This document shows positions 7,307 through 13,857 of a stretch of 19,543 bases of DNA, piece by piece. The position numbers and the translations under genes are program-made. The first letter of the stretch is position 1; each line of letters begins with the position of its first letter. This stretch comes from JAVEYA01 sp034003745 (GTDB taxonomy: Bacteria; Bacillota; Peptococcia; DRI-13; PHAD01). The stretch spans positions 1 through 19,543 of the forward strand of contig JAVEYA010000040.1 of the NCBI GenBank assembly GCA_034003745.1. The letters run 5' to 3'. The notes below the pieces were generated by a model. It saw only the letters and a program-made list of their open reading frames with translations, had not been told where the DNA came from and made no database searches.

Positions 7307-7750
7307 ATGTCAAATCAAGCGCCGGTAGAAATCTATACGGATGGAGCCTGCAGCGGCAATCCCGGTCCGGGAGGCTGGGCGGCGATCCTGCTGTATGCGG
7401 GGAAAGAAAAGGAAATATGGGGAGCAGAGGCCGCTACGACGAATAACCGCATGGAATTGACCGCCGCGCTGAAAGGGCTGCAGGCCTTAAAATATCCGTG
7501 CCGGGTCAGGGTGTACAGCGACAGCGCTTATCTGGTCAATGCCTTTAACAACGGCTGGCTGCAGAAATGGCAGCAGAACGGCTGGCAAACCGCAAAAAAA
7601 GACCCGGTAGAAAACCGGGACTTGTGGGAGGGATTGTTGAAATTAGCCGAGCTTCATCAGATTGAATGGATAAAAGTCAAAGGACACGCGGATAATCTGT
7701 ATAACAACAGGTGCGATAAGCTAGCCGTTGAGGCAATTAAAACCCTCTGA
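7307..7750 (+). CDS. rnhA: Ribonuclease HI
   Basis: This 147-residue cytosolic endonuclease would cleave the RNA strand of RNA-DNA hybrids, removing R-loops and replication primers. The catalytic D-E-D-D set is complete: D12 in YTDGAC, E50 in NNRMELTA, D72 in YSDSAYL and D137 in NNRCDKLA. The flexible-loop histidine H127 is in VKGHADN. The basic handle region, with WLQKWQQNGWQ near 84-94, is present as in the E. coli-type enzyme. The ATG at 7307 is preferred: GGGGTGA at 7295-7301 acts as ribosome binding site and overlaps the stop of the upstream lipoprotein gene. The in-frame GTG at 7298 lies inside that site. No regulation is visible beyond coupling to the lipoprotein gene. Confidence 0.96.
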   Translation: MSNQAPVEIYTDGACSGNPGPGGWAAILLYAGKEKEIWGAEAATTNNRMELTAALKGLQALKYPCRVRVYSDSAYLVNAFNNGWLQKWQQNGWQTAKKDPVENRDLWEGLLKLAELHQIEWIKVKGHADNLYNNRCDKLAVEAIKTL

Positions 7751-7804
7751 TAATGCAGACGGTACATTTGCGCGTCTGGGTCCTCGGCCGGACTCGGACG
7801 TTAC

Positions 7805-9031
7805 TTAAGCCGGCAGGTCCTCATCTTCAGGAGCATCATTCTTCTGCTCCGCTGTTTTCCCCTGGCAGACGGGGCAGCGGCAGTCGCTATGGTAATGCTC
7901 GGGCTCGGAATAGGTGAAGATTTTGCCTTCGTAATTGCGCAAGATGACCTCATGCTCCGACTGGGAGATCAAATATTGTGGAAGGACAGGGATCTTCCCG
8001 CCGCCACCCGGCGCGTCAATGACGAAATAAGGGACGGCCAGGCCCGAGGTATGGCCGCGCAGGTGTTCCATAATCTGCATGCCCTTGGAGACACTGGTGC
8101 GGAAATGTGCGATGCCCCGGGACAAGTCGCATTGATAGATATAGTAGGGGCGAACGCGTATCTTTAAAAGCTTCTGCATCAGTTCTTTCATGATGTGGGG
8201 GCAGTCGTTGACCCCTTTTAAAAGAACCGACTGATTGCCCAAGGGAATCCCGTGATTGGCCAGAAGCTCGCAGGCCTGGGCGGCCTGGGGCGTAATTTCC
8301 TTGGGGTGGTTGAAATGGGTATTGATCCAGACCGGATGATATTTCTGAATGATTTTGCATAAAGAAGGTGTGACTCGCTGCGGAAGCACCACCGGGACCC
8401 TGGTGCCGATACGGATGATTTCCACATGCGGGATGGCGCGCAGTTCTCCCAGCAAATATTCAATTTGTCCGTCCGGCAGGGTCAGCGGGTCGCCCCCGGA
8501 GATAACAACATCCCGGATAACCGGGGTTTTTTTAATATACTCAAGGGCCGCCTGAATTTGTTTTAGCGGCAGGGCGCCGTCGTTTTGTCCTGCCAGCCGG
8601 CGGCGGGTACAATGCCGGCAGTACATGGCGCACTGGTCGGTAACCAAAAGCAGGACTCTGTCGGGATAACGGTGTGTTAAACCCGGGACAGGAGAATGGG
8701 CGTCTTCCTTCAGCGGGTCTTCGGATTCGCATTTGGTGGTGATTAATTCGTGGGCGGAAGGCGCCGCTTGTTTTCTGATGGGGCAGTGCGGGTCATGGGG
8801 GTCCATCAGCGAGGCGTAATAGGGGGTAATGGCCATTCTGAACAGTTGCAGGCAGGCATTAATCCCTTTGTGTTCATCGGCGGATAAATGAATATATTTG
8901 TTTAAATCTTCTATGGTGGTGATACGGTTTTTCATCTGCCACTGCCAGCTGTTCCAGTTTTTATCGGCATGAGGCGCTGTTCTTTGCGTAGATTGAAAAC
9001 GCATTCGGGTCATCAAATGTTGAGTGAGCAT
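7805..9031 (-). CDS. kamA: Lysine 2,3-aminomutase (radical SAM, PLP-dependent)
   Basis: This 408-residue enzyme would interconvert L-alpha-lysine and L-beta-lysine. All expected cofactor sites are visible: the radical-SAM 4Fe-4S motif CAMYCRHC (C134, C138, C141); the PLP lysine K346 in PGGGGK; lysine-substrate aspartates D302 (QCDLSRG) and D339 (IDAPG); and the structural zinc ligands C277 and C384/C386/C389 (CRCPVC), as in the Clostridium subterminale enzyme. Conserved DVVISGGDPL and HFNHP segments are present. The ATG at 9031 follows AAAGGGGG about 10 bp upstream. Beta-lysine is used in lysine fermentation (kamDE and kdd genes) or in making the osmolyte N-epsilon-acetyl-beta-lysine (ablB); none of those genes is in the window, so the pathway is open. 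The first ~30 residues and the acidic tail after 390 are variable. Confidence 0.95.
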   Translation of the reverse strand: MLTQHLMTRMRFQSTQRTAPHADKNWNSWQWQMKNRITTIEDLNKYIHLSADEHKGINACLQLFRMAITPYYASLMDPHDPHCPIRKQAAPSAHELITTKCESEDPLKEDAHSPVPGLTHRYPDRVLLLVTDQCAMYCRHCTRRRLAGQNDGALPLKQIQAALEYIKKTPVIRDVVISGGDPLTLPDGQIEYLLGELRAIPHVEIIRIGTRVPVVLPQRVTPSLCKIIQKYHPVWINTHFNHPKEITPQAAQACELLANHGIPLGNQSVLLKGVNDCPHIMKELMQKLLKIRVRPYYIYQCDLSRGIAHFRTSVSKGMQIMEHLRGHTSGLAVPYFVIDAPGGGGKIPVLPQYLISQSEHEVILRNYEGKIFTYSEPEHYHSDCRCPVCQGKTAEQKNDAPEDEDLPA

Positions 9032-9058
9032 ACTGGAAGAACCCCCTTTCTTAAAACT

Positions 9059-9096
9059 TACAACCTATTATAACATACCAAAGTTGTAGTTTGCAA
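9059..9096 (-). promoter_or_regulatory. kamA promoter with overlapping inverted repeat
   Basis: On the minus strand, TTGCAA (9091-9096) and TATAAT (9067-9072) are separated by 18 bp, a good sigma-A-type promoter 36 bp before the kamA ATG. An 8-bp dyad with one mismatch, TACAACCT (9059-9066) and AAGTTGTA (9081-9088), flanks the -10 box and could be an operator for an unidentified regulator. Confidence 0.6.
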
Positions 9097-9126
9097 GAAG
9101 GCCTTTTGGAAAATAAATACATATAA

Positions 9127-9268
9127 GGGGCTGCCCTGAAAAATAGCGGATGTGTCATTCTGAGACCATGTAATGGTTGAAGAATCTTAGAGACCGAGGC
9201 AATCTTTCCCGATTTCGACTAAGATCCTTCGCTTCACTCAGGATGACAGGCTATTTTGTGGCAGCCCT
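9127..9268. repeat. Long imperfect palindromic (interspersed-type) repeat
   Basis: Nested arms run through the whole element: GGGCTGCC (9128-9135) with GGCAGCCC (9260-9267); AAAATAGC with GCTATTTT; TGTCATTCTGAG (9153-9164) with CTCAGGATGACA (9237-9248, one mismatch); and GAAGAATCTTAG (9179-9190) with CTAAGATCCTTC (9219-9230, one mismatch). The apex is about 28 nt. The TGTCATTCTGAG / GAATCTTAG pattern is one I recall as a dispersed repeat in many environmental bacteria, including Clostridia. No flanking target duplication is visible. It fills most of the 258-bp gap between the kamA and beta-helix genes and could terminate or stabilise their transcripts. Confidence 0.8.
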
Positions 9269-9289
9269 TCTTTCCGTTTTAAGATCTAT

Positions 9290-11014
9290 TTAATTCGGCG
9301 CTCCGCTCGGAGGTCTGCGACCTTCGTCCAGCTGTCCGGGATTGGCGGGGAAGTTTCCGTCCCGGGGGCCCCCCTGGGGGCGCTGTCCGCCTCCGCCCGG
9401 AAATCCGGGACCGCCGCGCATACCCCGACCGCCGCTAACGGGTGAACCATCCTCAGTGATAGCGGTGACTGCGGTTTCCAGGGTGACTTCGGTAAGTTTG
9501 ACGGCTCCGTTGATTGTACCGCCGTTGGAAAAGCCGTTGGTAACCTGTGTGCTGGGGGTACCGCCTGATAAAACAGTATAGTGTTTGCCCTGCTCGAGCT
9601 GGGGCGAACTGAAGAGAACGGTCTGGTAATCTTTCACCGGAATAAAAGTCAGGAGAGGTTTCTCATTTTCATCCGCCAAGGTAACTGCTGTCTGCGCTTT
9701 TTGTACAGCAGAAAAATAAATCATCAAAGCGTTTTGGGCAGAGCCGGCATCCGGTAGTTGGGACATGCCGGCGCTGCCGGACAGGGCGAGGATGCCCCCG
9801 GTGACTTGGGAGATTCCGTCGGAATCCATGGCTCCATTGTCGTGCGCCGTGGGGCCATGGACCAACACGGTACCGCCGTTAAAATAAAGTTCACCGTTCG
9901 AGTCGATCCCGTCACCATTCGCATCAATCCAGAGGAAGCCGTCATTAATACGAATAAAATGATTATAGCCGGCAATATCATTGGCTGCGTTAATTCCGTC
10001 ATCCTGGGAAGTCAAATGGATCGTCCCGCCATTGATGGTAACGCTGCCTCCCTCCAGACCTTCTGTGCTTTTTTCGATCAGGATAGAGCCCCCGTCGATA
10101 CGCAGGGCGGCCTCGGCGTGAATGCCATCGTCCGCGGCAGAGAGGATATATTCACCTCCCGTGATCTGCAAATTGGTTTGGGCCTGAATCGTGTCGTCTC
10201 CCGCTGAGATGTCAAATTTACCCCCATCCAGGCGGATCCAGCCTTTTTGGGCATCTTCATCATTATTGGACTGCAGCCCGTCTCCGCCGGAAGTGAGATG
10301 GAAAATGCCGTTCTTTATAGAGATGGAATCCCGGCCGCGGAGAGCGTCTTTAACTGCCTCGATCGTCAGGCTGCCGCCGGTAATAATCAGGTTATCCTTG
10401 ACGCCGATGCCATTATTGAACTTACCGTTGACGCTCAGGGAACCGGAACCATTGATGGTCAGGTCGCCTTTACTGAAAATAGCCGCGTCCGGTTCATCCT
10501 CGCCCTCGGCATAAGTGTACGCAGTTCCGTCCTGGATGGTGTTGACGGTTCCCGGAGCCAGGGTGAGGATAGTCTTTTTGGCCTGTTGGGCATAGATTGG
10601 CGCGCTGTCGGCGCAGCGGATATCCACACTGTTTAAAACCAATTTTATCGTATCGTTTTCCCCGGCTGCTATAATGATTTGGCCATTGGTCAGCTGACCG
10701 TTTAAGACATAGGTCCCCGCCTTGCTGATAGTAAGCAGGCTGCCTTCGGCGGCGGCGCCGGGACCGTCAATACTGACGGCGCCGTCCTGCAAATTTATCA
10801 GGGTGGCTGTGGCGGCCTCCCAGGTATCGTCCAGGTCGGCAGGTTCATAGAGGACCGGAAGATCCGGTATCTCTGCCGGGATGCCGATAGCGGCGGCTGG
10901 AGAGGCCGGAGAACCGGCGGCGGGAGAATCAGGCGCATTGCTGCAGCCGGTGAAAGTTACAGGCAATAACAGTGCAATCAGCAGGGCTGAATAGCTCAGC
11001 AGTTTTTTCTTCAT
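9290..11014 (-). CDS. Secreted beta-helix lipoprotein, carbohydrate-binding (Cthe_2159-like) family
   Basis: This 574-residue protein starts with a lipoprotein signal peptide; FTGC places the lipidated cysteine at C24, and an Ala/Pro/Ser linker follows. The body is a run of ~20-residue rungs with recurring acidic turns (GDGLQS, GDDTIQA, ADDGIHA, QDDGINA, GDGIDS), the pattern of a right-handed parallel beta-helix binding calcium. This matches the family typified by Clostridium thermocellum Cthe_2159, described as binding cellulose and acidic polysaccharide; the ligand here is unknown. The last 48 residues (527-574) are a Gly/Pro/Arg-rich low-complexity tail. ATG at 11014 is chosen because AAAGGAG lies 7 bp upstream; an in-frame start at 11077 lies inside the upstream gene. 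It is the third gene of an operon, 22 bp after a DUF4956 gene. Confidence 0.87.
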   Translation of the reverse strand: MKKKLLSYSALLIALLLPVTFTGCSNAPDSPAAGSPASPAAAIGIPAEIPDLPVLYEPADLDDTWEAATATLINLQDGAVSIDGPGAAAEGSLLTISKAGTYVLNGQLTNGQIIIAAGENDTIKLVLNSVDIRCADSAPIYAQQAKKTILTLAPGTVNTIQDGTAYTYAEGEDEPDAAIFSKGDLTINGSGSLSVNGKFNNGIGVKDNLIITGGSLTIEAVKDALRGRDSISIKNGIFHLTSGGDGLQSNNDEDAQKGWIRLDGGKFDISAGDDTIQAQTNLQITGGEYILSAADDGIHAEAALRIDGGSILIEKSTEGLEGGSVTINGGTIHLTSQDDGINAANDIAGYNHFIRINDGFLWIDANGDGIDSNGELYFNGGTVLVHGPTAHDNGAMDSDGISQVTGGILALSGSAGMSQLPDAGSAQNALMIYFSAVQKAQTAVTLADENEKPLLTFIPVKDYQTVLFSSPQLEQGKHYTVLSGGTPSTQVTNGFSNGGTINGAVKLTEVTLETAVTAITEDGSPVSGGRGMRGGPGFPGGGGQRPQGGPRDGNFPANPGQLDEGRRPPSGAPN

Positions 11015-11036
11015 TTTAATTGCTCCTTTAATCTTT

Positions 11037-11687
11037 TTATAATTCTTCACGAAAGGCAGGGACCTTTCCGCAGACAATGTTCAGATTACCATTGCGGCAG
11101 CGCAGTTCATCCAAAAAAGATTTATTGATCGCGGCGTCTTTTAGGGCGATATGATAATGCAGTTCATACAGACTGCCTAAATTCGTGGTTCTGACCCGAA
11201 CCAGTTCGGCTTTTTGCGTGTATTTTTGGAAGAGGTCGTCAAAGATTCCGTCATAATCCAGATTTTCCGGGATGGTGATTTTCAGTTCCTTTTCTGTTTT
11301 CTTGGGCTCGCCGAAGGGAATGGTGTTCAGAAAGACAGACATTGCACCCACCAGGACTAAAAAAACCAGACCAACGCCGGGATAGCCCATGCCGGACGCC
11401 AGACCGATGGCCATAGCAAAGAAAATACAGCTGATTTCCCGGGCTGTGCCCGGGATGGAGCGAAACCGGACCAGGCTGAACGCGCCCATGACGGCGACGC
11501 CGGCGCCGATATTGCCGTTGACCATCATGATGACCAGCTGCACCATGGCCGGGAGCAGCGCCAGGGTGACCACGAAGTTTTTGCTGTAAGTATTACGGTA
11601 CATATAGACTGCCGCTACGCCCAGACCCAGGGCGAGCGACGCCAGGGTATAAAGCAGCAGCTGGGGTATTAAAATAGTATCAAGCAC
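11037..11687 (-). CDS. DUF4956 integral membrane protein
   Basis: This 216-residue protein has about four transmembrane segments (roughly residues 9-30, 38-56, 60-75 and 87-122). Next comes a soluble C-terminal domain (125-216), probably cytosolic. The conserved segment AFSLVRFRSIPGTAREI (69-85) is the DUF4956 hallmark. Function is unknown; members are typically found beside VTC-type polyphosphate polymerase domain proteins, as here. The start is placed at GTG 11687, where AAAGGAGG ends 8 bp upstream. This overlaps the end of the VTC gene by 8 bp, indicating translational coupling. The longer frame from 11747 would overlap by 68 bp and has no supporting ribosome binding site. I infer that it is the membrane partner or channel for the product of the upstream enzyme. 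Confidence 0.88.
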   Translation of the reverse strand: MLDTILIPQLLLYTLASLALGLGVAAVYMYRNTYSKNFVVTLALLPAMVQLVIMMVNGNIGAGVAVMGAFSLVRFRSIPGTAREISCIFFAMAIGLASGMGYPGVGLVFLVLVGAMSVFLNTIPFGEPKKTEKELKITIPENLDYDGIFDDLFQKYTQKAELVRVRTTNLGSLYELHYHIALKDAAINKSFLDELRCRNGNLNIVCGKVPAFREEL

Positions 11688-12405
11688 AGCGGACGCCTCC
11701 TTTGGGATGCAGTTGAGAGAAAAGATGTGTTTTATAGCAGACGCCATATTTGGAAAAAGGGGTGGGAAAGAGTTCCATTTCGGTCAGAAGGCGGTTCAGC
11801 CATAAAGGGATAGCGCCGGGAATTTTAATTTCCAGCAGGATGGAATCCGTATCTAAAAGGGGTCTGCCCCAATCTCCCAGGGAGAGGTCCAGGCAGGAGG
11901 CGCGGAAACGCATCTCCTGATCAAAAGTAACGCGCAAGTTTTCATCCTCTTTTCCAAAATAAGCGGCGCGTTCGTACGCGATAAAAACCTGGGGAACAAG
12001 GCGGTGCATCTTTAAGAACCAATCGATTTCCTGAAGGATCTGGGTATCCGAGGATGGCTTTTCACCCTGCAGCACATAGCGCTGCGCCTCTTTCAGGGTG
12101 AGCTGTATGCGCCTTTTATTGACGATCCGGGCAAATTTCTTTTTCAGTTCCAGGAAAACGAAATCATCCGTGCCGGGAACACCATAGCTCCTAAGCCGCA
12201 GCTTTTCCTTATAGACAGGCTTTTCAATAGAATTGCGGATGAGGGCAAAGTCCGGGGTATCATAATAAATATTGCCGATGGTATGCCGACCGTACTGGTC
12301 CTGGGTCAGATAAGCGCTTAAATATTCCAGCAGCGTCTGATATTTTTCCCGGTTCAGAAGATATTTTTGTTCATAACGGTTGAAGACATTCTGATAAGGC
12401 GTCAT
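11680..12405 (-). CDS. VTC-domain (polyphosphate polymerase-like) triphosphate tunnel protein
   Basis: This 241-residue protein is a stand-alone VTC domain of the CYTH/triphosphate tunnel superfamily. The yeast homologue Vtc4 makes polyphosphate from ATP. The tunnel residues all appear: RYEQKYLL with K14, YYDTPDF, KLRLRSYG with R70 and R72, FLELKKK with E86 and K88, NKRR, AYERAAYF with R146, LRVTFDQ with R158, LLEIKIPG with E192 and K194, and FSKYG with K219. No SPX or membrane domain is attached. The start is ATG 12405, with CAGGTGA about 8 bp upstream. It is the first gene of an operon with DUF4956 (8-bp overlap) and the beta-helix lipoprotein. Polyphosphate synthesis is the family expectation; other nucleotide or phosphate chemistry is possible. 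Confidence 0.9.
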   Translation of the reverse strand: MTPYQNVFNRYEQKYLLNREKYQTLLEYLSAYLTQDQYGRHTIGNIYYDTPDFALIRNSIEKPVYKEKLRLRSYGVPGTDDFVFLELKKKFARIVNKRRIQLTLKEAQRYVLQGEKPSSDTQILQEIDWFLKMHRLVPQVFIAYERAAYFGKEDENLRVTFDQEMRFRASCLDLSLGDWGRPLLDTDSILLEIKIPGAIPLWLNRLLTEMELFPTPFSKYGVCYKTHLFSQLHPKGGVRCA

Positions 12406-12434
12406 AGCTTAAATCACCTGCACTTTCAAGTCTG

Positions 12435-12440
12435 ATTATA
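12435..12440 (-). promoter_or_regulatory. Candidate -10 box for the VTC operon
   Basis: On the minus strand a perfect TATAAT occurs 29 bp before the ATG at 12405. No clear -35 hexamer is found 16-18 bp upstream (the best region is AGCTTT/GCTTTA), so the promoter may be weak or activator-dependent. The terminator of the preceding nitroreductase gene (12477-12507) lies just upstream, so this operon needs its own promoter. Confidence 0.4.
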
Positions 12441-12476
12441 ACGGCCTTACCTTAGATAAAGCTTAAAAGCGCGCAC

Positions 12477-12507
12477 AAAAAAACAGTTCTGCTAAAAAGC
12501 AGAACCG
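12477..12507 (-). terminator. Rho-independent terminator after the nitroreductase gene
   Basis: On the minus strand, CGGTTCTGC (12507-12499) pairs with GCAGAACTG (12492-12484) across a 6-nt loop TTTTTA, with one G-T pair, and is followed directly by seven T residues (12483-12477). It lies 17 bp beyond the nitroreductase stop and separates the GNAT-nitroreductase unit from the VTC operon. Confidence 0.9.
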
Positions 12508-12524
12508 TTATCCTTTAACCGGCT

Positions 12525-13130
12525 TTACCACTGATTAAAATGTGTATATTCTTCCGCCGGTTTGCGCGGCGGCGGAGCGGGCGCCTCGTCGGGATAACCC
12601 AGGGGGCTGACCGCGATAACCTGGATATATTCGGGGATACCCAGAAGATTTCTAAGTTTTTCCGGATTCCAGCTGGGGACGCCCAGCCAGCAGGTGCCCA
12701 AACCCTCGGCGGCGGCGGCCAGCATCAGGTTATTCAGGGCGCAGGCTGTGGAATGGTGGTTCCAAAGATCATTCCACTCCTTATAAGCAGGCTTTAAGCG
12801 GCCCGCCCGGGTATCAATGCAGGCCAGAAGGTAGACAGGCACAGGACCGAAATTGGTGAATTTACTGACGATTTTATTCAGTTTCTCTTCCGGCAGGTCT
12901 TCCACACGGACCTGTGACCAATAGGCAAACAAGGTCAGGCGGATATGCTCGCTAACCTTGGCCAGAAGGTCCGGCTCGGTAATGAAAACGAATTCCCAAG
13001 GCTGCACATTAGCGTTATTGGGGGCCCATTTGGCCGCTTCAGCCAGTTGCAGCAAAATTCCTGAGGATACCGGCGTGTCTTTATATTTACGGATACTGCG
13101 TCTTTTCTCTAAAGCCTCCTGAAGATTCAA
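12525..13130 (-). CDS. Nitroreductase-family protein
   Basis: This 201-residue FMN-dependent oxidoreductase-like protein has the family opening LQEALEKRRSIRKYKDTPV with the FMN-phosphate-contacting arginines. AKWAPNNANVQPWEF, ALNNLMLAAAAEGLGTCWLG and VIAVSPLGYPDEAP complete the usual fold. Physiological substrates of this family vary widely (quinones, flavins, nitro compounds) and cannot be assigned. The start is placed at TTG 13130: AAGGAGGG ends 7 bp upstream and the family usually begins just before the KRRSIRKY segment. An in-frame ATG at 13148 has no ribosome binding site, because that site lies inside its own first codons. It is 29 bp after the GNAT gene, so the two form an operon that ends at the terminator at 12477-12507. 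Confidence 0.88.
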   Translation of the reverse strand: MNLQEALEKRRSIRKYKDTPVSSGILLQLAEAAKWAPNNANVQPWEFVFITEPDLLAKVSEHIRLTLFAYWSQVRVEDLPEEKLNKIVSKFTNFGPVPVYLLACIDTRAGRLKPAYKEWNDLWNHHSTACALNNLMLAAAAEGLGTCWLGVPSWNPEKLRNLLGIPEYIQVIAVSPLGYPDEAPAPPPRKPAEEYTHFNQW

Positions 13131-13159
13131 GGGCGTTCCCTCCTTCATTGTCGAAAATC

Positions 13160-13741
13160 TTATCTCATATTATAAGCGGTAAGGTCTTTGCTGTAAACCA
13201 GCGTTGTATAGACGGTATTTTCAAAGGTTTCATAACGCATCCCGGCCAAATCATATTTCTGCTTAATACGAAAGTTTAAGGAAGCCAGATTGGGGATGGG
13301 AGCGATAACGGTTTCGGCTAACATCGTGGTGATGCCGTTTTGCTGCAAATCAGGCAGCAGCTGCTGATAAATCTGTGAGCCGATGCCTTTTCCGGTTAAC
13401 TGCGGGTACATGGCTGTCTGGTAAATAAGCACAGAGGTCTTTAAAAGATCCTTGTCGAACTGAGGATGCCAGTATACCGCCTCCAGCCAGTCCGGCTCTT
13501 TTTTAAGCCAGTACTCCAGCGGATAAGCCAGGAGAAAGGCTTCAATTTTATCGTTGTTGTCATAAACATAGGCATAGGGTGAAAGACTAAGGTCCTGAGC
13601 ATATTTTTGCCGGTATAATGCTTCGTCTTTGGTATAATCCGCCATCAGGAACCCTTGGGCCGGGTCTTTCACAGCGTGGCCGATGCTTTTTAAAATAGAG
13701 ACGATTCCATCCAGATCCTGTCTTGAGGCTTTGCGAATCAT
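13160..13741 (-). CDS. GNAT-family N-acetyltransferase
   Basis: This 193-residue predicted acyl-CoA-dependent acetyltransferase has MIRKASRQDLDGIVSILKSIG at the N-terminus. The acetyl-CoA pyrophosphate-binding motif QLTGKGIGSQIYQQLL lies in the middle. A later ASLNFRIKQKYDLAGMRYE segment matches the usual motif B region. Substrate is unknown. The ATG at 13741 is chosen because AAGGAGG lies 5 bp upstream; the in-frame ATG at 13759 precedes that site and would place it within the coding region. It is the first gene of a two-gene unit with the nitroreductase and is divergent from trkA, with which it shares a short promoter region. Confidence 0.85.
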   Translation of the reverse strand: MIRKASRQDLDGIVSILKSIGHAVKDPAQGFLMADYTKDEALYRQKYAQDLSLSPYAYVYDNNDKIEAFLLAYPLEYWLKKEPDWLEAVYWHPQFDKDLLKTSVLIYQTAMYPQLTGKGIGSQIYQQLLPDLQQNGITTMLAETVIAPIPNLASLNFRIKQKYDLAGMRYETFENTVYTTLVYSKDLTAYNMR

Positions 13742-13774
13742 AGGTTCCTCCTTGAACATTTTTTATTGGAATTT

Positions 13775-13780
13775 ATTATA
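13775..13780 (-). promoter_or_regulatory. Candidate -10 box for the GNAT-nitroreductase operon
   Basis: On the minus strand TATAAT (reading from 13780 to 13775) lies 33 bp before the ATG at 13741. The -35 region 17 bp upstream is poor (AGACAG). Together with the plus-strand trkA promoter at 13792-13820, this makes a divergent, overlapping promoter pair. Confidence 0.4.
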
Positions 13781-13791
13781 CTATAAGGATA

Positions 13792-13820
13792 TTGACTCTG
13801 TCTTGTTATGGGAGTAGTAT
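13792..13820 (+). promoter_or_regulatory. trkA operon promoter
   Basis: TTGACT (13792-13797) and TAGTAT (13815-13820) are separated by exactly 17 bp, a good sigma-A-type promoter. The expected transcription start near 13827 leaves a leader of about 30 nt containing GGAGGG (13843-13848). The leader is too short for a c-di-AMP (ydaO-type) riboswitch of the kind found before some potassium-uptake genes. Confidence 0.7.
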
Positions 13821-13857
13821 TTATTGAAGTGGAAAGTATATCGGAGGGTTGTCTTTT

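Noticed and set aside
7751..7804. Possible terminator between rnhA and kamA (CAGACG...CGTCTG and GTCC...GGAC pairs)
   Set aside because: The stems are short and no T-run follows on either strand; some hairpin may form but termination is not supported.
9120..9275. The palindromic element as an active MITE or IS remnant
   Set aside because: No target-site duplication is seen at its edges and there is no coding remnant; only the repeat itself can be claimed.
9758..10636. Plus-strand open frames of 92-149 codons inside the beta-helix gene
   Set aside because: They are antisense to rung repeats with strong Gly/Asp codon bias, which leaves the opposite frames free of stops; no recognisable protein features.
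13160..13741. The GNAT protein as AblB, beta-lysine acetyltransferase partner of KamA
   Set aside because: It lies 4 kb away in a separate unit with a nitroreductase and shows only generic GNAT motifs; AblB is normally adjacent to the aminomutase gene.
13821..13857. c-di-AMP riboswitch before trkA
   Set aside because: The leader after the predicted promoter is only about 30 nt, too short for that aptamer.
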